From the NCBI GenBank assembly GCA_907163375.1, contig CAJQUW010007059.1, forward strand, positions 806,001-870,000: DNA of 64,000 bases, given 5' to 3'. The notes under the pieces were generated by a model. That model had not been told where the DNA came from and did not search any database. It saw only the letters and a program-made list of their open reading frames with translations. Source of the stretch: Prostheceraeus crozeri. Taxonomy: Eukaryota; Platyhelminthes; Polycladida; Euryleptidae. Below are positions 52,278 through 62,510 of this stretch, piece by piece (positions within the stretch are counted from its first letter, which is position 1; each line of letters begins with the position of its first letter). A program made the position numbers and the translations under genes.

Positions 52278-52285
52278 CACACTGA

Positions 52286-52642
52286 TGTAAATGCTTATAG
52301 ATTGACGAATCTGAGTGGTTGATGTGTTCGGTTATTCTTGTGTGTAATTTTCGTGCAGTGCTACCAATGTAGTATTGTTGACATTTGGTGCATGTTACTT
52401 TATAAACTACAAGTTGTTTAAAGCAAATGGCTTTGTTGGGTTTTTTACACGATTTCGATTTACATACTTGTTCTGATTGTTTGTTTTTGTTCAATGCCAT
52501 CCTTAAGGTGAATGATTGATGGGAGATTCTCACTGGAAGATTTAAAATGTGAAAAAATCCTGAGAATTCTGTTGTCTACATCATCTGATATATACGGAAT
52601 TTGGAAATAAGATATTTGATCGTGAAACTTGGTTTTAACCAC
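52286..52642 (-). pseudogene. Penelope-like linker and GIY-YIG N-terminal half
   Basis: The frame 52533-52286 encodes VVYKVTCTKCQQYYIGSTAR and KLHTRITEHINHSDSSIYKH, the GIY-YIG motif (YYIG) with its Arg and the Cys-x2-Cys linker. A second frame above it (52642-52460) encodes FQIPYISDDVDNRILRIF, part of the preceding region, so there is a frameshift as well as the hAT split. Confidence 0.65.
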
Positions 52643-52929
52643 TAAATATTGAAAGTATTAAAGAAAAAATAGCAGCTCGGCTTATCAATCTCCTTATTCA
52701 TATCATTTAATTACCATCAGAATGCTGTTTAAGGAAAATTACAATTTATTACTGAATTACCATCAACAATTGAGCCAGTTAAAACCTGGACATGGTTATC
52801 AGTCATCCGTACATGTTTGCTGTGTGTTGAACATTCATGTAGATATTGGAGCGATTATTCCAATTCAACAAGTATGTCAACTCACCGCTGTATGAAAAAT
52901 CCTTCTATGAGTAGTTAGATTTTCCCCAT

Positions 52930-53576
52930 ATGAGGTGCACCCGGCGGTTCATGATTTGGCCCTCTGCTCTATTTGAAGCGCAGTGGTTCGTATTATGGCC
53001 CTTTTGAGGCGCAGCGGTTCGGATTTTGGCCCTTTTGAGGCGCAGTGGTTCGTATTATGGCCCTTTTGAGGCGCAGTGGTTCGTATTTTGGCCCTATTTG
53101 AAGCGCAGCGGTTCGGATTTTGGCCCTTTTGAGGCGCAGCGGTTCGGATTTTGGCACTATTTGAAGCGCAGCGGTTCGGATTTTGGCACTATTTGAAGCG
53201 CAGTGGTTCATATTTTGGCCCTTTTGAGGCGCAGCGGTTCGGATTTTGGCACTATTTGAAGCGCAGCAGTTCGGATTTTGGCCCTTTTGAGGCGCAGTGG
53301 TTCGTATTTTGGCCCTTTTGAGGCGCAGCGGTTCGTATTTTGGCCCTATTTGAGGCGCAGTGGTTCATATTTTGGCCCTTTTGAGGCGCAGTGATTCGTA
53401 TTTTGGCCCTATTTGAGGCGCAGTGATTCGTATTTTGGCCCCTATTTGAGGCGCAGTGGTTCGTATTATGGCCCTTTTGAGGCGCAGTGGTTCGTATTTT
53501 GGCCCTTTTGAGGCGCAGTGGTTCGTATTTTGGCCCTTTTGAGGCGCAGCGGTTCGTATTTTGGCCCTTTTGAGTC
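52930..53576. repeat. 31-33-bp minisatellite, about 20 units
   Basis: Units vary around GAGGCGCAGTGGTTCGTATT plus TTGGCCCTTTT, with G/C and AT substitutions between copies. Minus-strand ORFs such as 53365-53934 translate the repeat and are not genes. Confidence 0.9.
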
Positions 53577-56240
53577 GCGGAAGATCGTTTGTGTCCTGTT
53601 TCAGTCCACTAGGATCGTGTTTTGGCCTCTTTAGGTGCAGTAGGATAGCGATTTGGCCGGAAGGTTGTGGATGGAAGGTCGGGAGGTGGCCGAGTATGTG
53701 ATGGTAAGCAGACCAAAGGAGAGACCGGTGCAGGGTGGAAAGCTGAACAGAAGGCGGTAGGAGAGAATGGAGTTGGAAAGACAGCCCGGTGCAGGTAGAA
53801 AAGAGAAGCTGACAAGCAGAGTTTGTCCAAAGTGGGTCGTGTTTTGAGGCATGTCGTGCAGAAGTGGACGTGTTTTGTCCACGGTGTGCCCAACTTTTGA
53901 CTGCAAGAGTTGACGGGAGAATAGGATATTTCAATCTGAGAGAAAAAATTCTGACTCCGCCCCCCCCCTCCTGTCAGACTTCCAACTTTGGTGGGAGTGA
54001 TCGTAGAGAGTCGTGCCCTAGCTCATGTGAAAGCTGAGAGTGAGCCAAATGCAGTGAAAAGCATCGTTTGTCCAAATCTTCCTTGGTTTAGAGTGGAGAG
54101 TGACTTTAAGATTTTAGGAATCTCGGAAAGCGACAGGGTTAGGAAAGTGTAGGTTTTGGATGTTTTGGAATGAGAAAGGCCATATTTCGGGCTGAAGGAG
54201 TGTCCGGAGGGACAAACCGAGGCCAGATTCGGATTCTACGTGACATTTTATATCGGTAAGGTGATTTTCAAGTCAATCGGAGAGAAAAAGTTTTCGCTGC
54301 CTCCCCCCCTGTCAGACTTCCAACTTTGGTGGGAGTTATCGTAGAAAGTCGTGCCCTAGCTCATGTAAAAGCTAAGAGTGAGACCAATGCAGAAAACTGA
54401 CACCAGATTTGGAATCAGCGTGATGTTTAGCATCTATAGGGTGGGTTTTGAGGGTCGTAGGAGTGAAATAAAATTTTCGAATTTTTTATGGTTCGAATTT
54501 TTTGATGTTTGGCGATGAATAGCGGAGGAGAGGAAGTGAGTAAAGACGTCGGGTTTCTTTTAGTGAAAACACCGCACTTTGTTCTCTAGGATCCCACATC
54601 TTCAGATCTGTAGAAGGTTTCGTTTCGAAATGAGAGCTTGTTTAAAATCGAATTTTTACGCATTTTCCAAGATTTTGGATAGTTTGAAAACTCGGCTTCT
54701 GATGATCGTAGAGAGTCGAGGGTTGGCTTAACTGAAAGGTGAGAGCGAGAAAACGTGACTGTCAAAATTTGAAGTGATTCGGAGCTCTAGAACCGGAGAT
54801 AGAAGTGTTTAAAGTTTTGGATGATTGAGATTACGTCATCAGCTGATCGCCACAAACTAAAGTGGAGTCTCTACTTGTGGGAATCAGTTCTCCTCCCGAC
54901 TTGGTTGGGGTAGGTGAACTCCGGAGCTCCGATGATAGCATCGGAAATTCCAAAATTTCATTGCTGATATCAGCTAAGGCGTCAGACTTAAAGGTTAGCC
55001 AGGAGATGACCTTAGTCTCCTAAAACTTTAAAGGCTTGTAACTTTGCTTCTACAAGTCCTTTTGACTTGATTCAAAAAAGGTTCGAGAGGTCATGATTCA
55101 GGTCAAGTCATAGACTACTTCTAAACGTTTTATGAGTAGTGCTAAAAAGTTGAAAAATTTAAATTCGTTATTTTTGGAGGTTTTCGACCCTGTTGAAGTC
55201 AATGAAGGCATGTATAAGTGTGTACGATTGTTCTCGCCCATTCATAATTCATCAAACATCCTATATAAAGAAGAGATGTTACTTTACGTTTCACATTTGC
55301 CTTTCGCAAGTGTCGGATGCATGGTACGGAGAGTTTCGCTGTAATATTCCAATGACAGGGTGTTCCTTCGGGACGGCGGATGATGCCGTAGTGATAAGTG
55401 TGGCAAGGGAGTGTGTCATATTTTAGACCGAAACCGCTGGGGTAACTCATGTTGGGCATTTGACACAGTTCTCAACGTAGCACTTTGAACGCCAATCGGT
55501 TGAGTCTTAGCTATCTTGTCATGGGTGGCTACTAAACATCTCCATTGCAAAACGCTTGTGAATCACGGCTTGCTATCACTCTCTACGGCTTAGACACGTT
55601 TCATGTCTGGCTATCAAGTCATTGACGGTGCAAGTCACGGAGATTTTCGGTGTCATACGTCCTGTTGGTGGGCGTTCTTTCGAGACAGCAGTGAAGTCCG
55701 TAGCGATGAGTACTGCACGGGACGTTGGCAATGGTAATCCTTGTGAAACCTCTCTGCGTCATGTTTCCAAGTGGTTGCCTTTCGTCTCAACGTTGTACTC
55801 TGACCGCCAGGGCGACATTTAGCTATCTGCCACAGGTTGCCTCATAAAATCTCCATCGCACTTGTCTTCCGATAGTTGGCCATACATGCGAGAATGAACC
55901 ATGAGTTCTGCTTGCCCCTATCACCGAGGCTAAATGAAATGGAATGAATGAGAAAGGGACATTCATGCGCCACACGCAACCACAAGCTCATTTCTCTCTT
56001 CGCTAGTAAACAAGCTCTTGTTAGTGTAGTTAGAAAATTTATCATATTTTGCAAAAGCAAAGTTTAGTGTAGTCAAATAGTTTTACCGTGACACACGTTT
56101 GTGAAAGTAAAGTTTCATCATCGAAGTTTTATTCGTTAGTGTAGTTAGAAAGTTTATCATGTTTCATGAAATGCAAGTGTAGTCAAATAATTTTACCGTG
56201 ACACACGTTTGTGTAGTTAGAAAGTTTATCATGAGTTCAA
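53577..56240. mobile_element. Relic right arm of a Polinton related to Polinton A
   Basis: Read left to right, this matches Polinton A's right end read inward. The C-tract plus TIR-like block (53950-54300) has words such as AAGCTGAGAGTGAG, AGATTCGGATTCTACGTGA and GTCAATCGGAGAGAAAAA. A spacer carries TTGCTGATATCAGCTAAGG (54942) and CTTCTACAAGTCCTTTTGA (55059). Then come a block matching 35965-36070 inverted (55925-56010) and a short tandem array (56020-56236). The coiled-coil gene is missing, replaced by two loosely similar ~270-bp units (55340-55870). The outer end, near the minisatellite, could not be fixed. Confidence 0.6.
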
Positions 56241-57168
56241 AATTCTTCAAAAGGCTTCTATCTCATACGTTGTTTATATTGTGAGCTTTCTGGTGACTTT
56301 CATCCGTCGTCAGACACGCGCGAGCAGAGAATGACATAAAAGATGGACAGAACATGTGATCACAATGATTACATTTCACACTGGCACCATTCAACGACAC
56401 ATCGATTAACTTCTGATTGAAATAACATAAAAAATAAATGATTAATACTACTGAATACAAGAATAAAAGTAACAATAAGAAAATATGAAAGTAAACATAA
56501 AGAAGTAAACAGATCACTTTATCAGGGAATTCCAGAATCGATCTAACGACCAGCCACAGTCCCGATTGAAGGTGTTGTTTTGCATAATGAAGATGCCTTC
56601 TTTTATCCGCCTTCTTTTCCAATTGCTCTCCATTGCCACAACTTCAAAACTATCGAGGTCCGGACGATGGCTAAGCTGATGGCAGTGCTCACTTATTGCT
56701 GACCGAACATTCATACTGCGTATGTCCGTCTCGTGCCCTCCTTGCTGTCTCACCGATATAGTATTTGTCACAATCACCGCACTTCTGCTTGTAGACAACT
56801 CCTCCACGATCCAGGATATCGACTTTGTCAAGCTTTGGACAGTAATGGTTATTTGACTGGTCCAGGACAGCCATTTTTTTAAAAAAATCAAGTACTTTTT
56901 TTACCTCTAAAATCACCAATTTACGGGCCAAAATAGATGCGAAAATGGGAAAAATACAACAAATAGGAAAGTACCTTAAATTTATAAAAATACAAATGGG
57001 AAAAATATAAAAATAGGAACGCTCCTGAAATTTATAAAAATGCAAATGAGGAAAATCTTTATGACCAAATGTAATAAAAATACAAAATGATGAAAATATA
57101 AATATACAAAATGATGAAAATAGAAATATACAACATGAGGAAAAATGAATATGAACAAAAATATTCAT
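56241..57168 (-). pseudogene. Second Penelope-like 3' end with GIY-YIG, frameshifted
   Basis: Minus-strand frames encode VVYKQKCGDCDKYYIGETAR (about 56735-56800). After a shift, SAISEHCHQLSHRPD, ESNWKRRRIKEGIFIM and TFNRDCGWSLDRFW (to 56514) follow. These are the linker and GIY-YIG nuclease of a Penelope-like element distinct from the one at 49621. Upstream the ORF degenerates into AT-rich tandem repeats (56930-57160), and no reverse transcriptase is seen. Confidence 0.65.
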
Positions 57169-57454
57169 TTAAAAATGGAAGATGTAAAAACAAAAGAACC
57201 ATCAGCCCCTTTATATCGGATATTGGAACAAATGAACAATTCCTGTTGTTGCTACTGCTCTGTGAAAGAATGAGATTTTAGTTGTACGTTAGGCAAGTTG
57301 TTTTAATTCTTGCCAGCGCACTCACATGACGACAAAACAATTGCAAACTGTCATCAGGTTGAAGATCGTTATGGCAATGGTGGCAAAGTTGCTACTAAAA
57401 GTTCATTTCTCTCTCTCGTCTGTCATTGTATCGTGTGCTCCGCTGTGATCAGTC

Positions 57455-57787
57455 ATGACACAAGAAGTTATCGAAGAGCAGTCAGACATTATTGCTTCGT
57501 TTCCGGAGTTATTTGCAGAAATTTCAAAACGATATATTTCCAATGATAAGAAGGAAGAATATAACACTTTTATCATTGAACAAATGGAGAAATTTCCTAT
57601 TATTTTTGACCCTGCATTTTTTGATAAGGAGAGAAAACGGAGAAGAAAGGCAAAACGTTGTTGTTATATGACGTCATTTTTCTCTCATCCAATGAAACCT
57701 TGTCCACGCGTGGACATATCGTTCATGCAATTTGTAATATTATATTTAGTAGACGATTGTTGTAAGAAGTTAGATAGCAGTAGCTGA
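57455..57787 (+). CDS. Unrecognised ORF next to Polinton B
   Basis: 110 codons with a moderately charged N-terminal half (DIIASFPELFAEISKRY, then KERKRRRKAKR) and a hydrophobic C-terminal segment. It matches nothing I recognise. Composition is compatible with a real protein or a chance ORF between two decayed elements. Confidence 0.2.
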   Translation: MTQEVIEEQSDIIASFPELFAEISKRYISNDKKEEYNTFIIEQMEKFPIIFDPAFFDKERKRRRKAKRCCYMTSFFSHPMKPCPRVDISFMQFVILYLVDDCCKKLDSSS

Positions 57788-57958
57788 TTTTATTTCATTT
57801 TACTGTAGAACGAAAATTCGTAATATACATATTCGTGCAATATTTGCCGACTTGTGCAGATGCATTTTGGAAATATACTACCCAAATTGAAATTTCCATG
57901 TGTTGTTTTTAGTTTCACATTTATGGGAATATAATAGAAACAATTTATTTTATGAAAA

Positions 57959-58392
57959 ATGACAAGTCTGACTGAGTTCCTAAAACAATACGGTAAACAA
58001 ACAACTACAAATTTCGACCTAAAGAAAATCGCTAATCGATTAGGAATAAAGAATTTTCATGTCCTAATGAGAAACGAATTACAATTGATCAAAAACAAGC
58101 CAACTGTAAATTTCGTAACCAATCTCCACACGTCAGATCAAAAAGGCGTACATTGGTCAGCAGGACAAAGAAATATAAACTGTTCTAATTAATATTTTGA
58201 CTCATACGGTCATACGGACTTCCACCTACGAATGAAGTAAGAGAAATACTTGGAAATGGTATTTATAATACATTTCAAATTCAAAAACCAGGAACTACTT
58301 ACTGTGGGCAATTATGTCTTCATGTTTTATTGAAATTACAGGAAGGAGTGCCATTTCTAGATATTATGTTAGAATTGAATAAGGGAATTTAA
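57959..58392 (+). pseudogene. Adenain-like protease, broken
   Basis: The open part (to 58192) ends in NLHTSDQKGVHWSAG, with the catalytic His. An in-frame TAA at 58190 then interrupts it. Just beyond, the active-site Asp region (YFDSYG) is followed by an 8-bp tandem duplication (TCATACGG twice) that shifts the frame. In the shifted frame IQKPGTTYCGQLCLHVLL supplies the Gln and Cys of the triad, and the ORF ends at 58392. Both lesions make it non-functional. Confidence 0.75.
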
Positions 58393-58470
58393 TTCCCGAA
58401 ACGTTAGTTCCAATAATAATGATAATTAAAAATCAAGCGAAGCTAGCTAGCTAAAGCGCCACCTAAAGGT

Positions 58471-59857
58471 TAAAGCTCGCTTCGTTGTAATTCGTTTTCA
58501 TAAAATCGGCCTCTGATATCTTCATCATCTAAATCTTTGATTTCGTAAGTAATCGGATAAGTTTGATTTATTTTACAAATTTCAAATATCTCTTTCGTCC
58601 AATAACCAACAAAGCCTTTTTCAAATTTATTCTTATACTTAAATATTCGTACCCTATCTCCAATTTTAAATTTCGGCTTACATTTCTGTACATTCAGATT
58701 ATTCTCATTCGAATAATTATTTTCGAATATTTTCTTTCGTATTAAACCAGGATCGTCAGAAGCCTTCTTTGGAGTTTCTTCAATACCTGAATGAACTTTA
58801 TTATTGTACTCATCTACAATTCCTGGTAATATTTTTAACCATTTCTGATTTCCTTGCTGAGTAAATTTCTTAAAGATCTTACCTTTTAGCGTTCTATTAA
58901 AGCGCTCTATTACTACAGCCTTTCCTGCATTTTCTGTGGAATAAACAGTTTCAAATAGTGGCTTTACGTTTCTATTGTAAAACTCAACCCTTTCTCAACG
59001 AATAGCTTCTTTGGTGTTCTATTATTTTCTTTAAAGATTTCTTCAAACGCATATTTAACTGACAGACCACTTTTGTTTTTTAAAGGCTTTACCCAAGCGT
59101 AACGTGTATATAAATCTATAACGGTCAATGCGTACTTAAACCCTCTTTCATTAGGCATATTTATTAGATCAGCACTCCAAATATCATCTTTATTAAATAC
59201 TTTTACTTTCAATAGATATTTCGGCTTTCTGTATTCCCTATGAATTTCGGACGCGTAGGTTCGAGCGTTGCTCTCAGACAGCTTTGCTGTCGTTTCATCC
59301 ATCCCCTGGCCAAAAAGCATTTTTGCTTGTAAAGCTTTCTTAACAAACATTCTTTCAATTTTTTCTCTAAATGTAGGATTTTGAATACTATCTAATTCTT
59401 GAATCATCTTCTTATCAGCTACATTTCGAGAACTTAGGTCATGATTTCGGTAAGCTAAATCATGTCTATAAGCGGCGGCGTCTACTCTATTTATTGGTTT
59501 ACTATTTTCTCTAGGTGTATTATCATCGTTTAATCTTAAATCTAATCTTGTGCCGGGGCCAGTAAAATTATGCCCAGGTAAATGTTTCTCTTTCGAATAT
59601 TTACTCCAAATAAAACCAGGAAAGTTTTCTAATGCTTTTTGTATATCGTTACCTTCGTAATGCTGGCAACCGGAAGTCGACGCTTCGCGTCTCGGCATCG
59701 AAGATGCAGTTGGGTCACCTCCGGTGTGAAGCCAAACGCTATCCCCACTTTCGTGACGCTGAGAATTTGAGGTTCTATGTACTTTTAAGAGATAATCCAT
59801 TAGATCTAGAGTTGAAATTCTTAAGTTATTCAAATTCAAGGAATCCACTTCGCTCAT
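58471..59857 (-). pseudogene. PLA2-integrase fusion, frameshifted
   Basis: From ATG 59857: residues about 78-165 form a viral-type phospholipase A2 domain (HLPGHNFTGPGTRLDLRL calcium loop, then AAAYRHDLAY with the His-Asp pair at 132-133), as used by parvoviruses to breach endosomes. An RVE integrase core follows (DDIWSADLINM, Asp230; YALTVIDLYTRYAWVKPL). At residue 288 Glu stands where the second catalytic Asp is expected (FVEKG), and a one-base deletion there ends the ORF at 58964. The correct frame continues open to a TAA at 58471 with VVIERFNRTLK and an SH3-like tail, no chromodomain. Residues 30-68 are a non-conserved GC-rich insert. Confidence 0.8.
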
Positions 59858-59873
59858 TTTTAAAGATTAATTT

Positions 59874-60338
59874 TTAACGTACCATACTAGGATTTAGATA
59901 TATGCCAGATCCATCTTTCGTTTCTTTTATTTGAATTAAATCATCAATATTATTTAGTACATTTTTAAGAACTCGTTTCCCTTCATTAGCTAAATTTAAT
60001 TTACTAATAAAATTATCTACTATTCCCTCACCTCTTGCCGCTTTCTCTAACTCTCGATTATGTCGTTTTTGTTCTTCTAATGCTGCCATCTCTGATTTAT
60101 TTTTATTTACTGCTTGAACAATACAAGCTGTCCCGCCTGCAACACTTCCTGCTGCTGCTATACCTCCTGTTATTAGAGGAATTAATGGTAGAATTCCTCC
60201 ATTCTTTTCCTCTTGTAATTTAATATTCTCGATCATTGGTCTACTTATGTAATACTTCTTTTTGTCAACCGTAATAGTTTTCGGTGTATTTTTGTCAATG
60301 ATGTTACGTAGTTTTAATTCAACCGTTTTATTATTCAT
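59874..60338 (-). CDS. Membrane-active-like virion protein, Polinton B
   Basis: This 154-residue protein has a charged N-terminus, a Gly-Gly step (EKNGGILPLIPLITGG) into a hydrophobic Ala/Gly-rich helix (about 46-75), then a charged helical C-terminus. The GG-plus-hydrophobic layout parallels the protein at 20601 in Polinton A and adenovirus precursor proteins. A precise assignment is not possible. It is divergent from 60514. Confidence 0.5.
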   Translation of the reverse strand: MNNKTVELKLRNIIDKNTPKTITVDKKKYYISRPMIENIKLQEEKNGGILPLIPLITGGIAAAGSVAGGTACIVQAVNKNKSEMAALEEQKRHNRELEKAARGEGIVDNFISKLNLANEGKRVLKNVLNNIDDLIQIKETKDGSGIYLNPSMVR

Positions 60339-60513
60339 TTTTTAACAAAAAATTTATAGTCTTGGGTTTTTCTAACCAATAGAAGCTTGTACAGAGGCTT
60401 TAGCCAATCGGACCAAAGGTCCTCAGGTTACTAACCAAAAGAACCTTGTTCGGAGGCTTAAGCCGATCATAAACGTAAATATTTTTCCCAAAACTCAAAT
60501 TTAAGCTTAAAAA
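60339..60513. repeat. Palindromic intergenic modules
   Basis: Divergent spacer between 60338 and 60514 with CTAACCAATAGAAGCTTG, GGACCAAAGGTCC (a perfect hairpin stem) and a second CTAACCAA...GGCTTAAGCC unit. Similar modules fill 62342-62510. CCAAT-like words within may act as promoter boxes. Confidence 0.6.
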
Positions 60514-60984
60514 ATGCCGATAATTTATAAACACAATCTTAAACATTTTGCTTCAAATAATAAAATTGCTCATGAACCATCTATGAAACCTGTGTACCAT
60601 TATGAAAGTGTAGAAACTGTTCAAACAGAAGGAGCTGGCATCTTTTCTGGTATCGGAAGTATCGTTAACTTGATTAAAAATAATAAAGATTTGATTTCAT
60701 CTGCTGCTAAAGGAGCAGCTGCTATAGGTAGTACAGCTAGTGCAATATCAAATGCTGTTAAGTCACAAAACGAATTAAAGCAACTAGAAGCTATTCGCAA
60801 ACTTAAAAATGATGCAAAAGAAATGCAAAAAGACAAAAAGCTCTCAGAGGAAACAAAAAACAAAATTGCACAATTAGCGAAGATGGAAAGTAAACATGAT
60901 GAAAAAACAATTGAAGAAATGAGAGGAAATGGTCTTGCAAAATCTAGTAGCAAAATTTCTAGCAAAATTCTAGTATCAAACTGA
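60514..60984 (+). CDS. Second membrane-active-like virion protein, Polinton B
   Basis: 156 residues: an N-terminal tail, then GAGIFSGIGSIVNLI and SSAAKGAAAIGSTASAIS, an amphipathic or hydrophobic Ala/Gly/Ser helix, then a long charged helix (about 85-140). EGAG could be an xxGxG-type protease site. Adjacent to the capsid gene (22 nt apart), as adenovirus pVI-like proteins would be. Assignment is by composition and position only. Confidence 0.5.
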   Translation: MPIIYKHNLKHFASNNKIAHEPSMKPVYHYESVETVQTEGAGIFSGIGSIVNLIKNNKDLISSAAKGAAAIGSTASAISNAVKSQNELKQLEAIRKLKNDAKEMQKDKKLSEETKNKIAQLAKMESKHDEKTIEEMRGNGLAKSSSKISSKILVSN

Positions 60985-61006
60985 TTTTTTCTAGTAAAAA
61001 AATATA

Positions 61007-62341
61007 ATGTCAACTCTGATCGAAAGCAAATTTAGATTAGACGATCCCCCGTTTGTCAGTTATAATCAAAAAAAGAATGATTATATAAGAGTTGCTATGA
61101 AACCCGGTTCTTCAGGAAGAGTGAATACTGGAGGTGATTTAATTTTTGAAGTTGATAATCAGCAAAGTTATTTATATTTACCCGATTCATTTTTACACTG
61201 TGAATATTCACTATATTCTGATGCTAATTTTACAACACCATTGCCTGCTACGGATAATATAACATTAGAAAACAATTTCTTCCCAAGATTATTCACACAA
61301 ATGCGTTTAGATGTTGCAACTCAAAATATAGAAACAATAAGTGATTCACCTGGTATTATTGATTCGATGCTTCGATTTGTTACAATAGGTGAAAATACTA
61401 AAATGCATGAAATCGAAGGATGGTTTCCAGATAATAATGATGGTATAATTATAGATGATTTAACTCACGCTGGAACAGATGCAGCAGGAATTGCGAAAGA
61501 TGTATAACAAATTGCAAAACATTTAAATAAAACAAATAATAATGCATATAAAGAAAGACGTAATTTTAATAATAAAAGTAAACAAACTATTGATTGGTCA
61601 TTGTCTCCATTATTCGGGTATTTAGATTACAACAAAATATCATATCAATTAAAGTTCAAATTAATAATTCATCGCACTGTAAATAATGAATCAATATTTT
61701 ATGGAAAGGCTGGGAAGAAAGCATATTTAAAAATTGACAGACTTGAATGGTGGATCAAGCACATTACTCCTAGTTTAGAGGTTGAATTAACTATTACGAA
61801 ACGATTAAATACTAATAAACCAATTCCAGTAAGTTTTATGAAGCGTACTGCGAGTTCAGTCACTTTTACTGAACAAAGATTTAACTGGCATATCACACGG
61901 ACATCGAATACTCCAAGATATTTTTTACTCACTTTTCAAAAGAATGAAACTCCTAGTTTTGATAAGAACAATAGTCTTTTCCATATTAATTCAATTAGAA
62001 GTTTACAAATTTCATTAAATCAAACACGTTTTCCTATCGATCCATTAAGATTTGATAGCTCAAATAATCAATTCATGGAAGGATATGACGCTTATAGAAA
62101 TCTATGTCGAGAATTTGGAGTTGAAGCACAATTAAATCCTGTAGATTGGAAGAATTTATATCCTGTTTTCTGTTTTGATTTAAGTGCACAATCTGAAGAT
62201 ATTATCAAGACTGGTTGTGATGTGACAATTAATATTGAAAAGACAAATTCCACAACATCATTGATGGCTTATGGTTTATTGCTAGAAGATGTAGAATATT
62301 CAATTGAAATTCTTAATGGAAAGATGGTTAGGATCGGCTAA
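61007..62341 (+). pseudogene. Major capsid protein with one nonsense codon, Polinton B
   Basis: A single frame of 445 codons is interrupted only by TAA at 61505-61507. The first part has GGDLIFEVDNQQSYLYLPDS, TLENNFFPRLFTQMRLDV and MLRFVTIGENT. The second has SLSPLFGYLDYNK, LTFQKNETPSF, FMEGYDAYRNL and VTINIEKTNSTTSLMAYGLL. This is the capsid type of a different Polinton lineage from 24063, with typical length. No other disruption is seen, so the inactivation is probably recent relative to the rest. Confidence 0.75.
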
Positions 62342-62510
62342 AGCCAGAGGAGCTTCGCTCCGATAGGTTAGTAACTTTGATCTGATCGGCTAAAGCAGCC
62401 AGAGCTTCGCTCCGATCGGTTAGTAACCTGAACAAAAGTGATCGGCTAAAGCCTCTGAACAAGGTTCTATAGGTTAGTAACCTGAGGACCTTTGGTCCGA
62501 CTAAGATTTA
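62342..62510. repeat. Palindromic repeat cluster between convergent genes
   Basis: At least three modules of the form GATCGGCTAAAGC...GAGCTTCGCTC...GGTTAGTAACCTGA, ending in GGACCTTTGGTCC (perfect palindrome). The same words occur inverted at 60360-60470. Confidence 0.7.

Larger units (their letters stand above)
49621..52795 (-). mobile_element. Penelope-like retroelement 3' part, split by a hAT
   Basis: On the minus strand a GIY-YIG endonuclease region is encoded in 52642-52286 and resumes at 49918-49761 after the hAT insertion. The block around GCAGCTCGGCTTRTCAA at 49650-49690 (minus) is repeated in inverted orientation at 52628-52700, as partial inverted pLTRs do in Penelope elements. ACCTGGACATGG occurs at both outer edges (49621, 52784) and may be a target duplication. 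No reverse transcriptase is present, so it is 5' truncated. Confidence 0.65.

Noticed and set aside
52930-53576. CRISPR-like regular repeats
   Set aside because: Units are contiguous without unique spacers and the host is eukaryotic; it is a minisatellite.
53365-53934. 189-codon minus-strand ORF
   Set aside because: Most of it translates the 31-33-bp minisatellite.
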